From: Candidatus Saccharimonadales bacterium
Lineage (GTDB): Bacteria; Patescibacteriota; Saccharimonadia; Saccharimonadales; Saccharimonadaceae
Reading direction: 5' to 3'
Assembly: GCA_030146045.1 (NCBI GenBank)
Contig: JASLDG010000044.1
Span: 1 to 33,910, forward strand
Length of the DNA: 33,910 nucleotides
Shown: positions 23,559 to 29,535 of the stretch, in pieces
How positions within the stretch are numbered: the stretch's first letter is position 1
How the letters are laid out: each line of letters starts with the position of its first letter
Program-made: the position numbers and the translations under genes
The notes under the pieces: generated by a model
What the model saw: the letters and a program-made list of their open reading frames with translations, nothing else
What the model was told of the DNA's origin: nothing
Database searches by the model: none

Positions 23559-24107
23559 CTACTTTGCCTCCTTCACAGCCGACTCGATAATTTTCTTGTC
23601 AAGCTTGGCGTCAGCGATACCGCCAACGATCTTTTCCGTTGCAAGCGCAACAAGATCGATCGTATCGTTATGGAGTGCTTTGCGCGCTGCCACGATATCC
23701 TTTTCCAGCTGGTCATGCGCATCTTTCACAATTTTCTCAGCACGTGCTTTTGCTTTTGCATCGCTGGCTTCGATCATTGCCGTCGCTTCGTCTTTGGCAG
23801 TCGTGACGATTTCGCGCGCTTCTTTACGCGCCTCTTTGAGGAGCGCCTCAATATCCGACTGCGCCGTGGCAGCATTTTTCTCAGCTGCTTCAGCAGCCTT
23901 AACACTGGCTTCGATCTTTTTCTCGCGCTCATCGATAATACGCAGGAAAACCGGATAGACGAACTTACCAAGGAGCCATACTAGTAGCAAAAAGGCAACG
24001 ATTTGCAGCACAAGCAACGTCCAATCAATCCCCAGCGCGCCGAGAATATCACCGCCCGCAGACGGTTCAGCCGAGGCAAAGTGCGTTAATGGTGCAAAAT
24101 ATTCCAT
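23559..24107 (-). CDS. atpF: ATP synthase subunit b
   Basis: A 182-residue peripheral stalk subunit. A short N-terminal segment is followed by one transmembrane helix (WTLLVLQIVAFLLLVWLLGKFVYPVF, about 30-55) and then a long charged coiled coil (DEREKKIEASVKAAEAAEKNAATAQSDIEALLKEAR). The ATG at 24107 is preferred over a TTG four codons earlier because GGGAG lies 5 nt before it. It follows atpE by 13 nt. Confidence 0.95.
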   Translation of the reverse strand: MEYFAPLTHFASAEPSAGGDILGALGIDWTLLVLQIVAFLLLVWLLGKFVYPVFLRIIDEREKKIEASVKAAEAAEKNAATAQSDIEALLKEARKEAREIVTTAKDEATAMIEASDAKAKARAEKIVKDAHDQLEKDIVAARKALHNDTIDLVALATEKIVGGIADAKLDKKIIESAVKEAK

Positions 24108-24120
24108 GGGTACTCCCAAA

Positions 24121-24330
24121 TTAGCTTCTTGCGATAAATGCTACGACAATACCAATGATCGCGAGGGCGTCGGTGAAAACGATAGCCGTAATCATCAAAG
24201 TGCGAATATCACCAAGTTTCTCTGGATTGCGGCCAAGCGCGTTCAGCGCAGCTGCACCAATGAGGCCGATACCAAGTGCTGCACCAAGTGCAGGCAAAGC
24301 GTAGGCAAGTCCGAATGCTAGTTGTTCCAT
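24121..24330 (-). CDS. atpE: ATP synthase subunit c
   Basis: A 69-residue c-ring subunit with two hydrophobic helices joined by the polar loop ALGRNPEKLGD. The ion-carrying residue in helix 2 is Asp (ITAIVFTDALAIIGIVVAF), where most short bacterial c subunits have Glu. Helix 1 is GLAYALPALGAALGIGLIGAAALNA with no Gln/Pro-Glu-Ser Na+ signature, so proton coupling is likely. It has its own extended -10 promoter and a strong Shine-Dalgarno (AAAAGGAGTT), in keeping with a multi-copy subunit. Confidence 0.96.
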   Translation of the reverse strand: MEQLAFGLAYALPALGAALGIGLIGAAALNALGRNPEKLGDIRTLMITAIVFTDALAIIGIVVAFIARS

Positions 24331-24363
24331 ATTAGTTATAACTCCTTTTAATTATTATCTTAG

Positions 24364-24372
24364 ATTATATCA
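24364..24372 (-). promoter_or_regulatory. Internal extended -10 promoter before atpE
   Basis: Minus strand TGA-TATAAT (24372-24364), just after the atpB stop. No good -35 element. It would give a transcript starting near 24357 with a 26-nt leader carrying AAAAGGAG. Confidence 0.5.
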
Positions 24373-24376
24373 CTCT

Positions 24377-25192
24377 CTAATCAGCCACTGCGGCCTTCGT
24401 AGAAGCATCAGCAGGGGAGTGATCAAGAGAAGTGAGCGATGGTTCGGCATGATCGCCGTGGGATTGGACAGCCAGTGACGTAAAGATAACGGTCAGCACA
24501 AAGAACACGTACGCCTGGATAAAGCCGATAAACAGCTCAAATACCATCACAAGCGGCAAGGCAAACGCCGCAGCAAAGCCCGTCAGCAGGAGCACCACCA
24601 TCAGCAAAATCTCACCAGCGAATGCGTTACCAAAGAGACGGAAACTGAGTGCAATATGCCGTGAAAACTCACCGATAAATTCGAGGATACCTTCGAACGC
24701 ACCGATCGGATCCTTAAATGGATTACGCAAGTAGCGACCGACATTGCCGCCCCATCCATGCTGGCGAATCGCGTAAACCTGCGCTGTCACCATCGTGATC
24801 AATGCCAACGCGAACGTGAAGTTCAAATCAGCCGGAAGTCCGCGGAATAGTGGCTGGCCGTGCCACGTCAAAACACCAACACCAGGGATAACTGCCATCC
24901 AGTAGGTCGCAAGCACGACAAAGAACATCGTAATTGCCAGCGGAAAGAGTTTACGTGCGACCTTTTTATCACCGATAATTTCTTCAGCTTGACCCAAAAA
25001 GCCTTCAAACGCCCACTGCACGAGGCCAACCAGAAAATTGGTCTTACCCTTGCGAAGTTTGGACGTTACATACACGAGTACTGCCACCACCAGCAGTGTA
25101 CCTGCACCACCTAGAATCATTGAGTTTGTCACGCCAATAGGGCCAATATGAAATAGTGTTTCGGCCGCAAGACTGGTGTGGAGTTTGTCCAT
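24377..25192 (-). CDS. atpB: ATP synthase subunit a
   Basis: A 271-residue Fo subunit a with about five or six membrane helices. The conserved Arg that faces the c-ring is in FSRHIALSFRLFGNAFAGEIL. FELFIGFIQAYVFFVLTVIF is the hallmark last helix. The C-terminus has a charged tail (about 30 residues) with His/Asp. The start at 25192 is preferred to an upstream in-frame ATG inside atpZ, because it gives the usual N-terminus and lies 7 nt after the atpZ stop; the Shine-Dalgarno is weak. Confidence 0.95.
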   Translation of the reverse strand: MDKLHTSLAAETLFHIGPIGVTNSMILGGAGTLLVVAVLVYVTSKLRKGKTNFLVGLVQWAFEGFLGQAEEIIGDKKVARKLFPLAITMFFVVLATYWMAVIPGVGVLTWHGQPLFRGLPADLNFTFALALITMVTAQVYAIRQHGWGGNVGRYLRNPFKDPIGAFEGILEFIGEFSRHIALSFRLFGNAFAGEILLMVVLLLTGFAAAFALPLVMVFELFIGFIQAYVFFVLTVIFTSLAVQSHGDHAEPSLTSLDHSPADASTKAAVAD

Positions 25193-25199
25193 ATTCGTT

Positions 25200-25448
25200 C
25201 TAAACTTTCTGTAATTGTTTCTTAATAAGGTAACCAGCGATACATGCACCGACAATAACCCCGGCCACTAAACCCCACGGTTTGGTACCCATATGATCAT
25301 CAATGTACACCCCGGCAAGGAGCAAGCCAATCGTCGGCACGAACATTCGCCATGTTGTATCACCCAGGTCACCGAGCAATAAAACAACCGCTGATCGTTT
25401 CGGCGGCGTAGGCTTGTCATCACGAGGTTCTGGATGTGATGCACTCAT
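25200..25448 (-). CDS. atpZ: AtpZ/AtpI-type assembly protein
   Basis: An 82-residue protein with two membrane helices. Helix 1 and the start of the loop are MFVPTIGLLLAGVYIDDHMGTKPW; helix 2 is GLVAGVIVGACIAGYLI. The G-x3-D-x4-G-T-x-P-W...G-x2-x-G pattern matches the AtpZ family, small membrane proteins that stand first in atp operons and assist Fo assembly or ion supply. The N-terminus is hydrophilic and proline-rich. It is the first gene of this operon. Confidence 0.85.
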   Translation of the reverse strand: MSASHPEPRDDKPTPPKRSAVVLLLGDLGDTTWRMFVPTIGLLLAGVYIDDHMGTKPWGLVAGVIVGACIAGYLIKKQLQKV

Positions 25449-25458
25449 CTACGTTTAT

Positions 25459-25487
25459 ACTGTAGCAGAGAATTGACAGTTCGCCAA
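25459..25487 (-). promoter_or_regulatory. Promoter of the atp operon, near-leaderless
   Basis: Minus strand TTGGCG (25487-25482), 17-nt spacer ending in TGC, TACAGT (25464-25459), then 10 nt to the atpZ ATG at 25448. The predicted leader is about 3-4 nt, and there is no Shine-Dalgarno. Confidence 0.55.
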
Positions 25488-25520
25488 GAGGGGCTTATAG
25501 GCAAGGCGGCGCAACGAGCG

Positions 25521-25535
25521 TATACTAAAAGGATC
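25521..25535 (+). promoter_or_regulatory. -10 promoter, near-leaderless start
   Basis: TATACT (25521-25526) is 9 nt before the ATG at 25536. It is divergent from the atp promoter. AGGATC between the two could be a weak Shine-Dalgarno. Confidence 0.45.
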
Positions 25536-25751
25536 ATGCCGCGTCGCAATAAAACCATTCCTCACACTCCATATCGTCCAATCCATCACGAAGCGGGCAA
25601 GACTCGTTTTGCGACTAAGACGCTGGCCGAGCGAGCGGCGGCACACCAGATGCTCCTCAAACCAGATCTTGAGCTCTATGTCTATAAGTCTGACCTTGAT
25701 GGCGGGTGGTACCTGACGCGTACAAAGTCGCTGCACGCCCAGCAAGAGTGA
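25536..25751 (+). CDS. Small basic hypothetical protein
   Basis: A 71-residue basic soluble protein starting MPRRNKTIPHTPYRPI. It has an Arg/Lys/His-rich N-terminus, a helix (AERAAAHQMLLK) and a C-terminal strand pair (LELYVYKSDLDGGWYLTR). It has a small-domain appearance, perhaps nucleic-acid binding, but I recognise no family. The ATG at 25536 is chosen over a start 63 nt upstream because the -10 box lies between them. Stop is TGA. Confidence 0.6.
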   Translation: MPRRNKTIPHTPYRPIHHEAGKTRFATKTLAERAAAHQMLLKPDLELYVYKSDLDGGWYLTRTKSLHAQQE

Positions 25752-25776
25752 TATACTAGAAGCATAATGAGAGATA

Positions 25777-25785
25777 TGCTATACT
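25777..25785 (+). promoter_or_regulatory. Extended -10 promoter of the glutaredoxin-like gene
   Basis: TGC-TATACT (TATACT at 25780-25785). It leaves a leader of about 23 nt containing GAGGGT. Confidence 0.55.
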
Positions 25786-25814
25786 TAGTATAGTAAATAA
25801 GAGGGTATATTACG

Positions 25815-26093
25815 ATGAGCGATACAACTGATCCAAAAATCACTATCTACAGCACCACCTGGTGTGCATTTTGCCATACAGAAATGCAATGGCTCGATAA
25901 GCTTGGTATTCCGTATGTTGCCAAAGATATCGAAGCCGACAAAGCCGCCTACGATGAACTGATGGGTAAAATTGACGGAAACTTCAGAGGTGTACCGGTG
26001 ACTGATGTAGCTGGTGATATCGTACTCGGATTTGATCGACCAAAAATCCAAGGGGCGATCAAAGCACATAACATTGAGCCTGTGGCCGCCTAA
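25815..26093 (+). CDS. Glutaredoxin/mycoredoxin-like protein
   Basis: A 92-residue thioredoxin-fold protein. The active site is TTWCAFCH (Cys17 and Cys20), the cis-Pro loop is RGVPVTD and the C-terminal part has GDIVLGFDRPKI. The CxxC with Trp-Cys at the front and the short length fit NrdH/mycoredoxin-type redoxins, which reduce ribonucleotide reductase or mycothiol mixed disulfides. The partner is not visible here. The Shine-Dalgarno is GAGGG. Confidence 0.85.
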   Translation: MSDTTDPKITIYSTTWCAFCHTEMQWLDKLGIPYVAKDIEADKAAYDELMGKIDGNFRGVPVTDVAGDIVLGFDRPKIQGAIKAHNIEPVAA

Positions 26094-26112
26094 AGCCCAC
26101 AAAACACATTTG

Positions 26113-26138
26113 AAAACCGCCGTTCAGCCGGCGGTTTC
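26113..26138 (+). terminator. Terminator of the glutaredoxin-like gene
   Basis: AAACCGCCG / CGGCGGTTT, 9-bp stem, 6-nt loop, followed by CTGTGT. Position 20 nt after the stop codon. Confidence 0.75.
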
Positions 26139-26151
26139 TGTGTACACATAA

Positions 26152-26214
26152 AAAAATCCCTCCCGAGGGGCTCCGCTACACGCATGCAACGTGCAGGGAG
26201 CCCCTCGGAGAGGG
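26152..26214 (-). terminator. Strong terminator of the PE-PPE-like gene
   Basis: Minus strand CCTCTCCGAGGGGCTCC paired with GGAGCCCCTCGGGAGGG, then T7. The stem is about 16 bp and the loop about 21 nt. Confidence 0.85.
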
Positions 26215-26231
26215 TGGTAGCTACTGACGAA

Positions 26232-27815
26232 CTACTCGTCGCTACCTGCACCGCTACTATCAGCGGTGCCACTGTCGCCAACAACCGACTCAGTCTCGCC
26301 ACTCGGGGCGTCTGCGTCAGTTGTCGTCGATTCGGAGATGCCCGATGACGACTCGGTGGTCGTCTCGTTGCCACTGGACCCCTCCGGCGACGTCGAGGTG
26401 TCACCGGTCACCGTGTCACCATCGGACGAATCCGACGGCTCGGGCACGACCTGCGTCACTACCGTGTCATCGTCGACCGGCTGACTGGTGGTGTCGGTCG
26501 AAGAGGGGATCTCTTCGGTCGACTCGGCAGGCAAGCTGACGGGCAGCTCCGATTGCGCCACCACCGGAACACTGGGTGCTTCCGACGGCGGTTCGGCTGG
26601 GCTCGAGTTCACGGTGGTCGTCGAGGAAACCTCGACAGATCGTGAAACCGTAGCGTCCGAAGTCGACGAAGTCGTCTGTGAACCCACGAACGGCTGCGTC
26701 AGCTCGTTGACCGTCGGGATACGCACCCCGCCAATCGTGGTCGGCTGGCCACTCTCACCGAGTGGCACTGCCAGATTGAGCGCCTGGTTGAGCATCTCGT
26801 AGACAGGACCCTTCAGCTGCGGCAATCCGTACTCCCGCGCCAATAAATCATAGGCGTAGAACCACGGGTTGATGTCGTTACCACCGGCCGTCTTGGGGTG
26901 CAGCACGACCAGGGTCGTGTTGTCCCCGATCTGTGTCACCGTACCGGTATCAGCCCATCGTTCCATTTCTTCGGCCGAGTAGGCCTTGCCGTGGATGATG
27001 GCGCCCGGAGCGGCGTAAAACAGCGCGACGAGTGGATTACTCGACACGTTAGCCGCCCAGGTGTCCTGATTGATGTTAGTGATCGTCGTCGGCGCGGCCG
27101 CATTGGTCACGTCGAATGGACTACTGGGCATACCCGGCGTGAACGCCGGCGCCCAGTAGGCCAGACCCGTGTTAGGCGTGTTTGGATCACCGAACGTCGC
27201 CACTGTCGTGCCCGCCGGCAACATGCCGGCTGCCGCCAGCTGCTGCGTCGCCACGTGGGCGATCGTCGCACCCTGAGAATATCCCACGATACTGACCGGC
27301 GCGTTGCCATCACTTGCCAGAATCGCCGCCTTGGTGGCAGCCACTCCTGCATCGAGCGATGTCTTGTACGTGTACGCACCAGTGCCGACAACCAAGATAC
27401 CATCCCACCCGAACCCTACGGATTGGGGTGAGGTGATCGTCTTAATACCGACACCACGTGGCAGCGAGCTCCGCAGGCGTTCCAGCTGTTGACTGGAATC
27501 CTGGTCATCCGTGCCACCAATGATGATGACAGTGGGTTGACCAGCCTCAGCCCCACGAATCGTCGTGTACGACGAAGGTGGAGCCGGTTGCGGACCGACA
27601 CTGATCGAGGGAATGCCCTCGATACCCGGCAAGGAAATTCCTTGCGCCAAGCTGGCCGGCAGCTGCGTACTTGCGGGTGCAGCGGCAGAAGTAACGCCGG
27701 AATGATCCGGCGTTACCAACGCTGCCGTTGCATGTACACTTCCAGTGCCAGCGATCACCAGCATACCTGCGAGTACTGCCGCAACGAATCGCAGCAGATG
27801 ATGTAGACGGCTCAC
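26232..27815 (-). CDS. Secreted PE-PPE-type serine hydrolase with acidic Ser/Thr tail
   Basis: A 527-residue exported protein. A signal peptide (about 1-29, GTGSVHA) precedes an alpha/beta-hydrolase core: TVIIIGGTDDQ, NAPVSIVGYSQGATIAHVAT with nucleophile Ser180, TTVATFGDPNTPNTGL, and GGNDINPWFYAYDLLAREYGLP. These are hallmarks of the PE-PPE/cutinase-like hydrolases of mycobacteria and relatives, which act on lipid esters. From about residue 385 a ~140-residue tail of Ser, Thr, Glu, Pro and Asp follows and has no fold. The GTG start is supported by AAAGGAGA 7 nt before it. GC-rich codons (41 of 60 bases at 27121-27180) differ from the core genes. It may be a host-acquired lipid hydrolase acting on the mycolate-rich host envelope; substrate unproven. 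Confidence 0.8.
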   Translation of the reverse strand: MSRLHHLLRFVAAVLAGMLVIAGTGSVHATAALVTPDHSGVTSAAAPASTQLPASLAQGISLPGIEGIPSISVGPQPAPPSSYTTIRGAEAGQPTVIIIGGTDDQDSSQQLERLRSSLPRGVGIKTITSPQSVGFGWDGILVVGTGAYTYKTSLDAGVAATKAAILASDGNAPVSIVGYSQGATIAHVATQQLAAAGMLPAGTTVATFGDPNTPNTGLAYWAPAFTPGMPSSPFDVTNAAAPTTITNINQDTWAANVSSNPLVALFYAAPGAIIHGKAYSAEEMERWADTGTVTQIGDNTTLVVLHPKTAGGNDINPWFYAYDLLAREYGLPQLKGPVYEMLNQALNLAVPLGESGQPTTIGGVRIPTVNELTQPFVGSQTTSSTSDATVSRSVEVSSTTTVNSSPAEPPSEAPSVPVVAQSELPVSLPAESTEEIPSSTDTTSQPVDDDTVVTQVVPEPSDSSDGDTVTGDTSTSPEGSSGNETTTESSSGISESTTTDADAPSGETESVVGDSGTADSSGAGSDE

Positions 27816-27843
27816 AAGCCATCTCCTTTCACATTGTCAAACA

Positions 27844-27859
27844 AGTGCCGGTCGGCACC
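27844..27859 (-). promoter_or_regulatory. Leader inverted repeat of the PE-PPE-like gene
   Basis: AGTGCCGG / TCGGCACC-type palindrome (GTGCCG-AC-CGGCAC on the minus strand) between the promoter and the Shine-Dalgarno. Confidence 0.45.
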
Positions 27860-27900
27860 TGAGAATTGCTTTGCATATGCAGAACATAGGCAACTTCTTG

Positions 27901-27929
27901 ATTATATCATATTTTATATAAATAGTAAA
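27901..27929 (-). promoter_or_regulatory. Promoter of the PE-PPE-like gene
   Basis: Minus strand TTTACT (27929-27924), 17-nt AT-rich spacer ending TGA, TATAAT (27906-27901). The leader is about 80 nt long. Same architecture as the promoter at 18047-18075. Confidence 0.65.
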
Positions 27930-27947
27930 GAGTGGTATACTTCGGCA

Positions 27948-27975
27948 ATAAAAAATCCCTCCAAATAATGAGGGT
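27948..27975 (-). terminator. Second terminator after the Gly-rich protein
   Basis: Minus strand CCCTC-8nt-GAGGG followed by ATTTTTTATT. It acts after the hairpin at 27996-28031. Confidence 0.7.
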
Positions 27976-27995
27976 ATAAACAAGAAAAGAGAGGT

Positions 27996-28031
27996 GCACC
28001 CCAAGAACCGCCGAAGCAGTTCTTGGGGTGC
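27996..28031 (-). terminator. First hairpin after the Gly-rich protein
   Basis: A perfect 13-bp stem GCACCCCAAGAAC / GTTCTTGGGGTGC with a 10-nt loop, 22 nt after the stop codon, followed on the minus strand by ACCTCTCTTTTCTTG. Confidence 0.75.
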
Positions 28032-28053
28032 GTAGAAGGTCCCTCTCGTGGAA

Positions 28054-29385
28054 TCAGCCGAGGCTGACGCCACCATCCGCGCTGGCACCACCGGACACAC
28101 CGTCGGAGCCGGCCGAGCCGTCTGCACCGGTGCTGGCATCGACGTCCACACCACCCACCGGGGTGGTGACCTCAACGTCGAGGCTGCCGCTGCCATTGCC
28201 GGACACGCCGTCGATTCCAGCCGAGCTGGAGTCACTGACGCCACCGCCAGCGTTGGCACCGAAATCACCGACACTGGCACCGGTGGTACTGTTTGCGCCG
28301 CCACCGAGCGTGACGCCGTCGCCGTCCACGGAACCACCCGCGTTGGCATCGACGTTGACCGTACCACCACCCACCGGGGTGGTGACCTCAACATTGGTAT
28401 CGGTCTCGACCTCCACACCACTCAGGCCGAAGCCTGCCTGATTGGAGGTGGAACCGTTCACCAACGGCGTATCGACGTCACCGTCGAGTGATGTTGTCAC
28501 GCCACCGAGACCGACGTCGATCGCCCCCGAGCCGCTACCCCAGGGGCTACTGGCACCGAGACTGCCGCCGTTGGGGCTAAGCGAGCCGTTGGAGCCGAAA
28601 CCGAAGGCTCCGGTGTTGTACGTCACGCCACCGAGACCGAGATGCGCGCCACCGCCCGGGAGCGGCAACGTAACCCCATTGGCCAGCAGCGCCTGCACCG
28701 CGTTGACAGCCACCGGAACACCCAGCTGCACCAAAGCGACCAACTGCTGCGACGAGACCGTACCGACGCCCGGCAGGGTGACGGAAACACCCGTCGGAGT
28801 GACAGCGAAACCAGCCTGCTGCGACCCGAGGAACGGAACACTGAAGACCGCATTCGCACCGACGCCGTTCAATCCGGCCGAACCCGTGAGGGCAACCGGA
28901 CCGATGAACGGCGGCGTGAATGCCAGGCTTCCACCAACACCCGAAGGCGATGCATTCAGCGACACCACACCCGCTCCGAGGAACGGGACGTTGGCTGCAC
29001 TGACCGTCCAACTGGCGCCACTCAGCCCGACCGTACCGGTCGAGATGAGCTGGCCCAGTGGAGTGGCCAATGCCACACCATTGACCGTGACCGTCCCGGC
29101 GGGACTGACCACGACCTGCGTGCCGTACTGACCGAGCCACGTGTTCGTCGCACCGAGACCGAGGATCGAACCGAGTGCGTTCTGCACGAACGAGCCACCG
29201 GCTGAGCCCAGGTAGGGATTGTCGACCGTGATGGTCGACGGGGTGGTATTGACCACCGTGTCACCGGGCAGGTGGACGGTGGCGGCCGAAGCCGTCGCCG
29301 GAACTGCCACCAGGGCAGCCGTCGCAGCGACCGAAGTCGCGGCGATCGAGAACGTGCTGATCTTGCGGATGGAGTGCTTGCCCAT
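28054..29385 (-). CDS. Gly-rich secreted protein of actinobacterial style
   Basis: A 443-residue protein. A Sec signal peptide (about 1-34, AVPATASA) precedes a beta-rich region of repeating Val/Gly/Thr hydrophobic segments (VVVSPAGTVTVNGVALATPLG, GVSVTLPGVGTVS). From about residue 255 the sequence becomes Gly/Asn/Ser/Asp-rich (SNGSLSPNGGSLGASSPWGS). The motif VEVTTPVGG occurs twice, encoded by an exact 26-nt direct repeat. There is one candidate Shine-Dalgarno, AGGAAGGT, 7 nt before the ATG. No catalytic motif and no Cys-rich region. GC-rich codons (41 of 60 bases at 28141-28200) set it apart from the core genes. It is a candidate surface or secreted adhesive/structural protein; family not recognised. 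Stop is TGA. Confidence 0.7.
   Translation of the reverse strand: MGKHSIRKISTFSIAATSVAATAALVAVPATASAATVHLPGDTVVNTTPSTITVDNPYLGSAGGSFVQNALGSILGLGATNTWLGQYGTQVVVSPAGTVTVNGVALATPLGQLISTGTVGLSGASWTVSAANVPFLGAGVVSLNASPSGVGGSLAFTPPFIGPVALTGSAGLNGVGANAVFSVPFLGSQQAGFAVTPTGVSVTLPGVGTVSSQQLVALVQLGVPVAVNAVQALLANGVTLPLPGGGAHLGLGGVTYNTGAFGFGSNGSLSPNGGSLGASSPWGSGSGAIDVGLGGVTTSLDGDVDTPLVNGSTSNQAGFGLSGVEVETDTNVEVTTPVGGGTVNVDANAGGSVDGDGVTLGGGANSTTGASVGDFGANAGGGVSDSSSAGIDGVSGNGSGSLDVEVTTPVGGVDVDASTGADGSAGSDGVSGGASADGGVSLG
28151..28176 (+). repeat. 26-nt direct repeat, copy 1
   Basis: CCACCCACCGGGGTGGTGAC followed by CTCAAC. The exact same 26 nt occurs at 28367-28392. On the coding (minus) strand it encodes VEVTTPVGG. 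It contains the palindrome CCACC-GG-GGTGG. Confidence 0.85.
28367..28392 (+). repeat. 26-nt direct repeat, copy 2
   Basis: Exact match of the 28151-28176 repeat, 216 nt away and in the same frame of the Gly-rich protein gene. The 216-nt distance is a multiple of three, so recombination between copies would keep the frame. Confidence 0.85.
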
Positions 29386-29463
29386 GATTGGACCTTCCTA
29401 GTTGTAAATAGAACCCGAGGCGCGGAATTGCGCTGCTCAGGGTAATGCTTGACTATGGAAAAC

Positions 29464-29483
29464 GTGTACAGAAAAGTACACGC
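29464..29483 (-). promoter_or_regulatory. Leader hairpin of the Gly-rich protein gene
   Basis: CGTGTAC-6nt-GTACACG in the 5' region between a TATGAT-like -10 (about 29499-29504) and the Shine-Dalgarno. The leader is about 100 nt. Confidence 0.45.
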
Positions 29484-29535
29484 CACAGACAAGTGCCATC
29501 ATACCATACCTTTTTAAATATAGCAAATATATTCT

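Noticed and set aside
26266..27806. Long plus-strand ORFs opposite the PE-PPE-like gene
   Set aside because: They lack start signals and family motifs and result from the GC-rich codon pattern of the real minus-strand gene.
28151..28392. CRISPR array
   Set aside because: Only two copies of a 26-nt repeat 216 nt apart inside a coding frame. No other regularly spaced repeats in the window.
28028..29131. Plus-strand Pro/Thr-rich ORFs opposite the Gly-rich protein
   Set aside because: Mirror images of Gly/Val codons; no Shine-Dalgarno or promoter. The minus frame has the signal peptide.
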